Source of the DNA: Lachnospiraceae bacterium UBA5895
Lineage (GTDB): Bacteria; Bacillota; Clostridia; Lachnospirales; Lachnospiraceae
Assembly: GCA_002431915.1 (NCBI GenBank)
Contig: DJEP01000040.1
Coordinates: forward strand, 1-18,307
Reading direction: 5' to 3'
Length of the DNA: 18,307 bases
Every line of letters starts with the position of its first letter. Position 1 is the stretch's first letter. The position numbers were made by a program, and so were the translations under genes. This document shows, one piece after another, positions 8,152-15,573 of the stretch. The notes under the pieces are model-generated. The model did not search any database, was not told the origin of the DNA, and worked only from the letters and a program-made list of their open reading frames with translations.

Positions 8152-8220
8152 GTTACTATTCAGAGCCACCCGAAAAGCATCGAAGATGCGATTTTGCGCA
8201 TGTAAGTTCTGAATAGCAAC
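8152..8220 (+). repeat. Palindromic element with 13-base inverted ends upstream of glnN2
   Basis: GTTACTATTCAGA (8152-8164) is matched by TCTGAATAGCAAC (8208-8220), 12 of 13 positions complementary. An inner hairpin GCATC-GAA-GATGC lies at 8177-8189. The 69-base unit begins directly after the terminator U-tract and ends before the strong ribosome binding site of glnN2. The shape suits a small palindromic repeat of the MITE/REP kind, or a long RNA hairpin in the glnN2 leader. There is only one copy in the window, so repetition cannot be shown here. Confidence 0.5.
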
Positions 8221-8277
8221 AGTGCCGGACGAAGTCGCAGGAAGCATGGAAAAAGCAAAAATAAGGAGGAAACGAAG

Positions 8278-10389
8278 ATGAGTGAAGTATTAAACGTGGA
8301 AGAAATCTTTGGCAGTAAGGTATTCACTCTGGGTAAGATGAGGGAAAGATTACCCAAGAGCGTCTACAAAGAAGTGAAGAAGATCATTGATCATGGCGGA
8401 GAGCTGTCTTTAGCTACCGCAGATGTTGTAGCTAAGGCAATGAAGGACTGGGCTGTCGAGAACGGTGCAACCCATTATACTCACTGGTTCCAGCCGCTGA
8501 CCGGCATCACTGCTGAGAAGCATGACGCATTTGTAACCCATCCCGATGAGTACGGCAAGATGATTATGGAGTTCTCCGGCAAGGAACTGATCAAGGGCGA
8601 GCCCGATGCATCTTCCTTCCCCTCCGGCGGTTTAAGAGCTACCTTTGAGGCAAGAGGCTATACCGCATGGGATATCACCTCCCCCGCATTCCTGAAAGAG
8701 GATGCAACCGGCGTGATCCTCTGCATTCCCACTGCTTTCTGCTCTTACAAGGGTGAGGCACTGGACAAGAAGACACCGCTCCTTCGTTCCATGGAAGCAG
8801 TCAGCACCCAGGCACTGCGTATCGTAAGGCTGTTCGGCAACACCGAAGCTACCAAGGTCGTAGCAAGTGTAGGACCGGAGCAGGAATATTTCCTGGTAGA
8901 CAGAGATAAATACTTAAAGCGTGAAGACCTGATCTTCGCCGGACGTACCCTGTTCGGTGCACCTGCACCCAAGGGACAGGAACTGGAGGATCACTACTTC
9001 GGAACCATCCGTGAGAGAATCGGTTCCTTCATGAAAGATCTGAACATTGAACTGTGGAAGCTGGGTGTAACCGCAAAGACACAGCACAACGAAGTAGCTC
9101 CCGCACAGCACGAACTGGCACCTATTTATGAGACTGCCAACATCGCGGTAGATCATAACCAGTTGGTTATGGAGACTATGAAGAAAGTAGCAGGACGTCA
9201 TGGAATGACCTGTCTGCTGCATGAGAAGCCTTTCGCCGGAGTGAATGGTTCCGGTAAACATAACAACTGGTCCCTGGGAACCGATAACGGTGTGAACCTC
9301 TTAGATCCCGGCGACACTCCTAACGAGAACATCCAGTTCCTGTTAGTACTGGCATGTATCCTGAAAGCTGTAGATACTCACGCAGATCTGCTTCGTCAGA
9401 GTGCATCCGATGTCGGCAATGATCACAGACTGGGAGCTAACGAGGCCCCCCCTGCTATCATTTCCGTATTCCTGGGCGAACAGCTGGAGGATGTGGTAAA
9501 GCAGCTGGTTGAGACCGGTGATGCAACCCATTCCATCCAGGGCGGCAAGCTCCTGACCGGCGTATCCACACTGCCGGATCTGGATAAGGATGCAACAGAC
9601 CGTAACAGAACTTCACCTTTTGCTTTCACCGGCAACAAGTTTGAGTTCCGTATGGTAGGCAGTGCAGATTCCATCGCCAGCCCCAACACCACTCTGAATG
9701 CCATTGTTGCAGAAGCCTTTTGCGAGGCAGCAGACATTCTGGAGAAGGCAGACGACTTCGATATCGCTGTACATGATCTGATCAAGAAGTATCTGACCGA
9801 GCATCAGAGAATCATTTTCAACGGCAACGGTTATTCTGAGGAATGGGTAGAAGAGGCAGCCAGAAGAGGACTTCCCAACATTAAGTCCATGGTAGAAGCT
9901 TCCGAGACTCTGACCACCGAGAAGTCCATTAAGTTGTTTGAGAAGTTTGGTATCTTTACCGAGGCAGAATTGAGATCCCGTGAGGAGGTTCTGTACGAAA
10001 CCTACTCCAAGACCATCAACATCGAGGCCCTGACCATGGTAGATATGGCGAAGAAGCAGTACATTCCCGCAGTTATGGAGTACACCAAGACTCTGGCTGA
10101 TACTGTACTGGCTGTTAAGAGCGCAGGCGCTGATGCAACTGTACAGACCACTGTTCTGAAGAGCATTTCCGAGAAGCTGGCAGAGGCACAGGCTGCCGAG
10201 ACCACTCTGGAGGATAAGCTGGCAGAGGCAGCAGGTATCGAGGATCCCAAGAAGCTTGCTTTCTTCTATAAAGATGTGGTACATACCGCAATGGATGACT
10301 TGAGAGCTCCCGTGGATGCACTGGAGATGATGGTTGATAAGAAGGTATGGCCGGTACCTACCTATGGTGACCTGATCTTTGAAGTATAA
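8278..10389 (+). CDS. glnN: Glutamine synthetase, type III (GlnN), second copy
   Basis: This second complete 703-residue type III enzyme is collinear with the copy at 5868 and identical in length. All motifs are present: FPSGGLRATFEARGY, GPEQEYFL, HNEVAPAQHELAP, NGSGKHNNWS and NRTSPFAFTGNKFEFR. The two differ most near the C-terminus (about residues 635-690), in the helical extension that shapes the type III dodecamer, and converge again at the final PTYxDLxFEV. The ribosome binding site is strong (AGGAGG at 8264-8269, eight bases before ATG). With its own promoter, leader terminator and palindrome, this looks like the well-expressed, regulated copy, while glnN1 may be basal. Duplication followed by divergence is the simplest origin. 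A terminator follows at 10428. The function call is firm; the division of labour is inference. Confidence 0.95.
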   Translation: MSEVLNVEEIFGSKVFTLGKMRERLPKSVYKEVKKIIDHGGELSLATADVVAKAMKDWAVENGATHYTHWFQPLTGITAEKHDAFVTHPDEYGKMIMEFSGKELIKGEPDASSFPSGGLRATFEARGYTAWDITSPAFLKEDATGVILCIPTAFCSYKGEALDKKTPLLRSMEAVSTQALRIVRLFGNTEATKVVASVGPEQEYFLVDRDKYLKREDLIFAGRTLFGAPAPKGQELEDHYFGTIRERIGSFMKDLNIELWKLGVTAKTQHNEVAPAQHELAPIYETANIAVDHNQLVMETMKKVAGRHGMTCLLHEKPFAGVNGSGKHNNWSLGTDNGVNLLDPGDTPNENIQFLLVLACILKAVDTHADLLRQSASDVGNDHRLGANEAPPAIISVFLGEQLEDVVKQLVETGDATHSIQGGKLLTGVSTLPDLDKDATDRNRTSPFAFTGNKFEFRMVGSADSIASPNTTLNAIVAEAFCEAADILEKADDFDIAVHDLIKKYLTEHQRIIFNGNGYSEEWVEEAARRGLPNIKSMVEASETLTTEKSIKLFEKFGIFTEAELRSREEVLYETYSKTINIEALTMVDMAKKQYIPAVMEYTKTLADTVLAVKSAGADATVQTTVLKSISEKLAEAQAAETTLEDKLAEAAGIEDPKKLAFFYKDVVHTAMDDLRAPVDALEMMVDKKVWPVPTYGDLIFEV

Positions 10390-10427
10390 AATACCATAAT
10401 ACTTTTCTCTCATTGTGTTGAATAAGG

Positions 10428-10460
10428 CGGGGCTTACTGCGAAAGCGGTAAGCCCCGTTT
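10428..10460 (+). terminator. Strong hairpin terminator after glnN2
   Basis: A 13-pair stem (10428-10440 with 10445-10457, including one T-G wobble) closes a GAAA loop. The stem begins CGGGGCTTAC and ends GTAAGCCCCG. The following tract is short (TTTCTGTT), so termination rests on stem strength. It lies 38 bases after the glnN2 stop. Confidence 0.75.
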
Positions 10461-10463
10461 CTG

Positions 10464-10492
10464 TTGCGATGGGGAAAAGGCTGTGTTAAGAT
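10464..10492 (+). promoter_or_regulatory. Predicted promoter of the 10499 gene, possibly giving a leaderless mRNA
   Basis: TTGCGA (10464-10469) and TAAGAT (10487-10492) are separated by 17 bases, with TG at 10484-10485 making an extended -10. Transcription would begin at about 10498-10500, at the ATG itself. Confidence 0.45.
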
Positions 10493-10498
10493 AGTGGC

Positions 10499-11686
10499 AT
10501 GATGAAAAATAAAAAATTTTGGAAAATAATCTGCATTCTTGCGGTAATTGCATATACGTTGAAAAACCTGTTCATCGGAGCGGATACGGATGAAGGGTAC
10601 GGTATTATGGTGGGATACCGGCTTGCCATGGGCGACCGTTTGTTACTGGATATGTGGGAGCCCCATCAGACATCAGCTATTTTCACAGCATTGTTTATTG
10701 CACCGTTTGTGTGGCTGACAGGCGGAGTGAATTATCTGAATCTGTTTTTGAGATTCGTATTTTTTCCAATCCAGGCGGGAATAAGTGTCTTCTTATATAA
10801 AACGATCCGGAAAGCAGCACCGCGGATAGATGCGCCAGTAGCTGCATTGATGGGAGTTTTGTACTATGTAACGACACCGAAGTCTATTTTTATTCCGGAA
10901 TATTCTAACCTCCACAACTGGTTCTTTGCGTTGATGGTATTATGCATGATACGCTACCTGACAGGAGAAGGCAGACTGCGTTATCTGGTACTTTCAGGGA
11001 TTTTCATGACCTGTGATGTCCTGGCGTATCCTAGTATGGTGCTGGTTTTCCTATGCTGTATGGGATTTCTGCTTCTGCGTAAATCAGCGCGGAAAGGCAG
11101 AGAAGTTCTGGCATATCTGTTACCCTGCGTACTGAGCGCCGGGGCGATGTTCGGATATCTGCTGACGTATATGTCGCCGCAGACCATGCTGCAGATGGTG
11201 GGAGAGATTTTGGGAGAAGGATCCCATCAGACCTCCGTAGCAGAGAAATTGCTGGACTGGGGAAAAAGTCTCGGAGAGACTCTGATGATCCTTCTGGCAG
11301 CACTGCTTATTGCGGGACTGATTCGATGGATCGTGGAAAAGAAGATGAATATGACGGCATACCGTTACAACAATAATATGGAGATCTGGCAGGAGGCAGT
11401 GCCGGACGGCAGTACGGTGCTCTATGTGGGACCGTCCCAGTTCTATTGTATGCTCGGAGAGCATACCCAGGCTTCTCCCGATACCATCTGCTCCATGATT
11501 TACGATGAGAGATTGTTGGACTACTGGGAACTCCACCCGGAACGTTATCCGGATGTGGTAGTGTTTGAAAGCAGCTACGGTGATATCCGCCAGGAAGGCG
11601 ACAACTTTATCTGGCACTGGCTGATGGAAGATTTTCAGCCCACGGAGAGGAAAGATTACCCCTATATCGCGGTGTTTACCAGGTGA
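10499..11686 (+). CDS. Polytopic GT-C-like membrane protein, possibly internally shortened
   Basis: The protein has 395 residues. One membrane helix at about 7-26 is followed by GADTDEGYGIMVGY and GDRLLLDMWEPHQTS. The acidic DEGY in the first outer loop is the position of the catalytic acid in GT39/GT83-type lipid-linked sugar transferases. About seven further helices follow up to LLAALLIAGLIRWIV (about residue 280). The remainder is a soluble domain (GSTVLYVGPSQFY, ERYPDVVVFESSYGDI) of the kind found at the end of longer GT-C proteins. Helices expected between these parts appear to be missing near EKKMNMTAYRY, so an in-frame internal deletion is suspected. The start is fixed by a stop at 10487; there is no ribosome binding site close to either ATG (10499 or 10502). 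It stands alone between the glnN2 terminator and the tRNA unit. Substrate unknown. Confidence 0.7.
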   Translation: MMKNKKFWKIICILAVIAYTLKNLFIGADTDEGYGIMVGYRLAMGDRLLLDMWEPHQTSAIFTALFIAPFVWLTGGVNYLNLFLRFVFFPIQAGISVFLYKTIRKAAPRIDAPVAALMGVLYYVTTPKSIFIPEYSNLHNWFFALMVLCMIRYLTGEGRLRYLVLSGIFMTCDVLAYPSMVLVFLCCMGFLLLRKSARKGREVLAYLLPCVLSAGAMFGYLLTYMSPQTMLQMVGEILGEGSHQTSVAEKLLDWGKSLGETLMILLAALLIAGLIRWIVEKKMNMTAYRYNNNMEIWQEAVPDGSTVLYVGPSQFYCMLGEHTQASPDTICSMIYDERLLDYWELHPERYPDVVVFESSYGDIRQEGDNFIWHWLMEDFQPTERKDYPYIAVFTR

Positions 11687-11742
11687 TTATGCTGGAATTG
11701 TTTTAATTTCATATACTTTTTTAAAATTTTTTAAATTAGGTA

Positions 11743-11771
11743 TTGCAAAATGGAAACAGATAGTGTATACT
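11743..11771 (+). promoter_or_regulatory. Predicted promoter of tRNA-Gln
   Basis: TTGCAA (11743-11748) and TATACT (11766-11771) are separated by 17 bases, with an A/T tract at 11723-11736 upstream. The -10 ends 18 bases before the mature tRNA. The stretch 11687-11742 before it is AT-rich and holds no visible gene or terminator. Confidence 0.65.
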
Positions 11772-11789
11772 TCATCAAGTAAACGACAT

Positions 11790-11861
11790 AGGGCTATCGC
11801 CAAACGGTAAGGCAACGGACTCTGACTCCGTCATTTCAAGGTTCGAATCCTTGTAGCCCTG
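11790..11861 (+). tRNA. tRNA-Gln (anticodon CUG)
   Basis: The 72-base cloverleaf has acceptor stem AGGGCTA/TAGCCCT, a D arm with GCC/GGC, anticodon stem ACGGA/TCCGT with loop CTCTGAC (anticodon CTG, reading CAG), and T arm CAAGG/CCTTG around TTCGAAT. The discriminator base is G, as is usual for tRNA-Gln. No CCA is encoded; CTAGG follows, so CCA must be added after transcription. It is a single tRNA between its own promoter and terminator. Confidence 0.95.
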
Positions 11862-11868
11862 CTAGGTA

Positions 11869-11900
11869 AACCTCAGTGGATAAATCCGCTGAGGTTTTTT
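11869..11900 (+). terminator. Intrinsic terminator of the tRNA-Gln transcript
   Basis: AACCTCAGTGGA (11869-11880) pairs with TCCGCTGAGGTT (11885-11896) with one T-G wobble, around a TAAA loop. The T run is 11895-11900. It starts seven bases after the tRNA. Confidence 0.88.
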
Positions 11901-11925
11901 GTTGCGTAAAAGAAATAACGAAAAC

Positions 11926-11939
11926 CGAACATATTTTCG
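11926..11939 (+). promoter_or_regulatory. LexA (SOS) box upstream of uvrB
   Basis: CGAACATATTTTCG matches the Gram-positive LexA/DinR operator (CGAAC-N4-GTTCG, palindromic) with one mismatch, T for G at 11935. It lies 28 bases upstream of the uvrB -10 element, next to the -35 region. SOS control of uvrBA is established in Bacillus subtilis; here it is inferred from the site alone. Confidence 0.6.
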
Positions 11940-11967
11940 ATTGTATCTGTACTTTTCAAAAAAATTC

Positions 11968-11976
11968 TGCTATAAT
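11968..11976 (+). promoter_or_regulatory. Extended -10 promoter of uvrB
   Basis: TGC followed by TATAAT (11971-11976) is a perfect extended -10. The -35 region is poor (TGTACT at 11948-11953, 17 bases upstream), as expected for an extended -10 promoter. Transcription would begin near 11983, about 45 bases before the ATG. Confidence 0.6.
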
Positions 11977-12027
11977 CTGTGCGAGACATGAAATAACAGA
12001 GATAGCAGATTAACATGGAGATGTGTC

Positions 12028-14031
12028 ATGAATTATTCCAGTGAACCCTCACAATTCAAATTACATTCCGAATATCAGCCTACCGGCGATCAGCCGCAGG
12101 CAATCGCAGAACTGGTAGAAGGCTTCCGGCAGGGGAATCAGTTCGAAACCCTGTTGGGCGTTACCGGTTCCGGTAAGACATTTACCATGGCAAATGTGAT
12201 CCAGGCGCTGAACAAGCCGACTCTGATCATTGCCCATAATAAGACGCTGGCGGGGCAGCTTTACGGGGAAATGAAGGAATTTTTCCCGGAGAATGCGGTG
12301 GAATATTTCGTCTCTTATTACGACTATTACCAGCCGGAGGCTTATGTGCCGTCTTCGGATACTTATATTGCCAAGGATTCCTCTATCAATGATGAGATCG
12401 ATAAGCTACGTCTGTCGGCGACGGCATCCCTGGCGGAACGCAGAGATGTCGTGGTGGTAGCCAGTGTGTCCTGTATTTATGGTTTGGGAAGTCCCGATGA
12501 GTACCAGGATCTGATCGTATCTCTGCGCCCCGGCATGGTGAAGGACAGAGATGAAGTGCTCCGGGAGCTGATCGACATTCAATATAATCGTAATGATATG
12601 GATATCCAGCGTGCTACTTTCCGTGTCAGAGGCGATGTGGTGGAAGTGTACCCGGCACAAGGCGGAGACTATCTGATCCGTATTGAATTCTTCGGAGATG
12701 AGATCGACCGGATTGCGGAGGTGGAGCCTCTCACGGGGAAGATCCACGCGGAATTGAACCATGTGGCAATCTTCCCAGCGTCTCATTATGTAGTGTCACA
12801 GGAGAAAATCAAGGCGGCATGTGACAACATCGAAGAAGAGATGAAGGAGCGGGTACAGTTTTTCAAAGGAGAGGATAAACTGATCGAAGCCCAGCGGATT
12901 GCGGAGCGTACGAACTTTGATATCGAGATGCTTCGTGAGACCGGATTCTGTTCCGGCATCGAGAACTATTCCAGACACCTGAACGGACTTCCGGCAGGAG
13001 CACCGCCCATGACGCTGTTGGATTTCTTCCCGGATGATTTCCTGATCATCGTGGACGAGTCCCATATGACGATTCCGCAGATCCGTGGCATGTATGCGGG
13101 AGACCGTTCGAGGAAACAGACCCTGGTGGATTACGGTTTCCGTCTGCCCTCCGCGTTAGATAACAGACCGTTGAATTTTGAAGAGTTTGAGGCACATATT
13201 GACCAGATGATGTTTGTGTCGGCGACACCTTCCGATTATGAGAAGGAGCATGAGCTGCTTAGAGCAGAGCAGATCATCCGTCCTACGGGACTGTTGGATC
13301 CCGAGGTACAGGTACGCCCTGTGGAGGGACAGATTGATGACCTCATCGGTGAAGTGAACAAGGAGATTGAGAAGCACCACAAGGTACTCATCACTACACT
13401 GACCAAACGTATGGCGGAGGACCTTACGGATTATATGAAGGAAGTCGGTATCCGGGTAAAATATCTGCATTCCGATATTGATACCCTGGAGCGGGCCCAG
13501 ATCATCCGTGACATGCGACTGGATGTATTTGATGTGCTGGTAGGTATCAACCTGCTCAGAGAGGGACTGGATATTCCGGAGATCACACTGGTAGCAATCC
13601 TGGATGCGGATAAGGAAGGATTTTTACGTAGTGCAACTTCCCTGATCCAGACCATCGGACGTGCCGCCCGTAATGCGGAGGGACATGTCATTATGTACGC
13701 AGATACCATTACGGATTCCATGCGGGAAGCGCTGGATGAGACCAACAGACGTCGTGAGATCCAGATGAAATACAATGAGGAACACGGCATTACCCCGCAG
13801 ACCATCAAAAAGGCGGTGCGGGATCTGATCAGTATCTCCAAGGTAATCGCCAAGGAAGAAGTCCGTTTCGAGAAGGATCCGGAATCCATGACGAAAAAGG
13901 AACTGGAGAAGCTCATCGGCGACATTCAGAAGAAGATGCAGAAGGCAGCCGCAGATCTGAACTTCGAGGCGGCGGCAGAACTGCGTGATAAGATGATAGA
14001 ACTGAAAAAGCAGCTGAACGACATGGAATGA
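12028..14031 (+). CDS. uvrB: Excinuclease ABC subunit B (UvrB)
   Basis: UvrB is the damage-verifying helicase-like subunit of nucleotide excision repair; it is loaded by UvrA2 and then recruits UvrC. The 667 residues are normal for the family. Motifs are Walker A GVTGSGKT (44-51), the DNA-threading beta-hairpin region YYDYYQPEAYVP (about 98-108), the DESH Walker B box at about 343-346, the helicase motif with QTIGRAARN near residue 540, and the C-terminal UVR helical motif (about 625-665), which binds UvrC or UvrA. GGAG at 12017-12020 is seven bases before the start. The gene opens an operon with a membrane protein gene 12 bases downstream and uvrA after that, under a promoter with a LexA-like box. 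Nothing is missing. Confidence 0.97.
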   Translation: MNYSSEPSQFKLHSEYQPTGDQPQAIAELVEGFRQGNQFETLLGVTGSGKTFTMANVIQALNKPTLIIAHNKTLAGQLYGEMKEFFPENAVEYFVSYYDYYQPEAYVPSSDTYIAKDSSINDEIDKLRLSATASLAERRDVVVVASVSCIYGLGSPDEYQDLIVSLRPGMVKDRDEVLRELIDIQYNRNDMDIQRATFRVRGDVVEVYPAQGGDYLIRIEFFGDEIDRIAEVEPLTGKIHAELNHVAIFPASHYVVSQEKIKAACDNIEEEMKERVQFFKGEDKLIEAQRIAERTNFDIEMLRETGFCSGIENYSRHLNGLPAGAPPMTLLDFFPDDFLIIVDESHMTIPQIRGMYAGDRSRKQTLVDYGFRLPSALDNRPLNFEEFEAHIDQMMFVSATPSDYEKEHELLRAEQIIRPTGLLDPEVQVRPVEGQIDDLIGEVNKEIEKHHKVLITTLTKRMAEDLTDYMKEVGIRVKYLHSDIDTLERAQIIRDMRLDVFDVLVGINLLREGLDIPEITLVAILDADKEGFLRSATSLIQTIGRAARNAEGHVIMYADTITDSMREALDETNRRREIQMKYNEEHGITPQTIKKAVRDLISISKVIAKEEVRFEKDPESMTKKELEKLIGDIQKKMQKAAADLNFEAAAELRDKMIELKKQLNDME

Positions 14032-14043
14032 TTTTGGAGAAAA

Positions 14044-15573
14044 ATGATGAAATCTAAGGAAATGACCTGTATAGAACGGATCTTTTTAATAATATTCGGA
14101 TGTCTGCTGACCGGTATTACCGGGATATGTCTGGCGAAGCCACAGCACAATCTGGTTCCGGCACGAATGGTGGTATTTACGCTGGTATGGATGATTGCTC
14201 TGTGTTTTGGACGATGGGTGATTGTCCGCTTTGGAGACTGGGTGGAACGGGAAAATAAGGAAAAACTGCTGAACATACTGCTGGTTCTGTTTTTTGCCGC
14301 ATGGGCTGTTTTGCTATTTATAACAGGGTATAATGCCAGATGCTATCCCCATACGGATTATGAAAATGTTTATAAAGCCGCCGATGCTTTGGCCAGAAAT
14401 GCCGAAGTGGATAACTGGGCATATTTTTCCAGATGTACGAATAACCGTTTCCCGATGCTGTTTCTTTCCGGCTTGCTGTATATAGGTTATAAATTGGGGC
14501 TTTCGGATGCCTATTATTTTGTGCTGGCCTATCAGGTGATACATATTGTAATAACTGCAATATGTTTATACTATCTTGCCGGAGGCAACAGAACGGAAAA
14601 ATCCCCGGCCAATGCATTGACAGTACTTATGCTGATGTTTTTATTTACGCCCATCTGGGGAAATATTGCCTTTTTCTACACAGATCAGCTGAGCTTTGGA
14701 TATAGTATTATTGCTTATACACTTATTTATATGGCAATGCATGGGAATTACGGAAAATACGCAAAATTATTTATGGGGATCGCCAGCGGAATCCTTTGGG
14801 CAACAGCTTTTCAGATAAAAGTAACGTCGATTATTTCGCTGATTGCGGTAACGATAATCCTGTTTATCAGGAAAAAATACAGAAAAAATCTAAAATATGT
14901 TTTGGTTTTCGGTATTGCTTTTGCACTTGTAATTGCCGCAGGGGAGATGCGAGTCCGGGCTTTGCCTTGTGAGGAAAATGTGGAACGTGATTCCGACCCG
15001 GTATTATATTGGGTGGCACTGGGATTGAATGGAGATGGCAGCTACGCCGCAAATCAGGATTTCGCAATGCAGTGTGCATTTGCGGAGAATAAGGCGGCGA
15101 GAGAAAAGCTGGTAGAACAAAAACTGACAGAGGAATGGAGACAGTTTTTCAACGGGGAACATATTGTGGCAAAGATCCGATGCAATTTTGCCACCGGTGA
15201 CGTTGGCGCCAGTGGATATATGACATACCCCTACAAAAATAACAATATCGTTCATGAACTGATATCGTGGGATGGAGCGTACTTTTGGAAGTATGCCTGC
15301 CTCTCTACAAGTTATTTATTTGCAATCTTTTTGCTGATGGCGATCGGCGCGTTTTATGGCGCCTTTGGCAAAAAGATCAATTTTACGGTAATGAGCGCTT
15401 ATGTGACAACATTTGGCATTATGTTGTTCTTAATGTTGTGGGAAGCACAGAATAAACAATTGTTTAATCAGACAGGATGGATATTATTGGCGGCAGCCTA
15501 TGGACTTCAGGCAATTAAGATGCCGGACAAATATTTTATGAAAAAAAGAAGTATAGTATTAAGGAGAAAGTAA
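14044..15573 (+). CDS. Polytopic GT-C-like membrane protein between uvrB and uvrA
   Basis: The protein has 509 residues. GGAG (14036-14039) is four bases from the ATG at 14044 and seven from the next ATG at 14047, so the second may be the true start. Membrane segments lie at about 11-31, 43-60 and 77-95. An outer loop with YPHTDYENVYKAADAL (101-116) and NNRFPMLF (133-140) follows, then about eight more helices and an outer stretch (about 310-400) before the last two or three helices. The aspartate of HTD sits where GT-C enzymes carry their catalytic acid, and the protein looks like a mannosyl- or PMT-style transferase, but no donor or acceptor can be named. It is 12 bases after uvrB and its stop overlaps the uvrA start by one base (TAATG), so uvrA translation may be coupled to it. 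A surface glycan enzyme has no obvious role in DNA repair; it looks like an intruder in the operon. Confidence 0.72.
   Translation: MMKSKEMTCIERIFLIIFGCLLTGITGICLAKPQHNLVPARMVVFTLVWMIALCFGRWVIVRFGDWVERENKEKLLNILLVLFFAAWAVLLFITGYNARCYPHTDYENVYKAADALARNAEVDNWAYFSRCTNNRFPMLFLSGLLYIGYKLGLSDAYYFVLAYQVIHIVITAICLYYLAGGNRTEKSPANALTVLMLMFLFTPIWGNIAFFYTDQLSFGYSIIAYTLIYMAMHGNYGKYAKLFMGIASGILWATAFQIKVTSIISLIAVTIILFIRKKYRKNLKYVLVFGIAFALVIAAGEMRVRALPCEENVERDSDPVLYWVALGLNGDGSYAANQDFAMQCAFAENKAAREKLVEQKLTEEWRQFFNGEHIVAKIRCNFATGDVGASGYMTYPYKNNNIVHELISWDGAYFWKYACLSTSYLFAIFLLMAIGAFYGAFGKKINFTVMSAYVTTFGIMLFLMLWEAQNKQLFNQTGWILLAAAYGLQAIKMPDKYFMKKRSIVLRRK

Noticed and set aside
8041..8277. T-box or cyanobacterial glnA-type riboswitch upstream of glnN2
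   Set aside because: No T-box consensus sequence or specifier stem is visible, and the glnA motif is a cyanobacterial/marine element without matching junction sequences here. The hexaloop hairpin plus terminator fits an ANTAR leader better.
8160..8357. Minus-strand frame over the palindrome and the glnN2 start
   Set aside because: It overlaps the strong ribosome binding site and coding start of glnN2, and its product is low-complexity without a known motif.
9613..10413. Open minus-strand frame of 266 codons over the end of glnN2
   Set aside because: It is the mirror of a conserved coding region; its length is explained by codon bias of glnN2. A parallel but shorter shadow exists over glnN1.
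11790..11861. tRNA-Gln next to glutamine synthetases as a functional link
   Set aside because: Adjacency of one tRNA to genes for the same amino acid is likely chance; they are separated by a terminator, an unrelated gene and an independent promoter.
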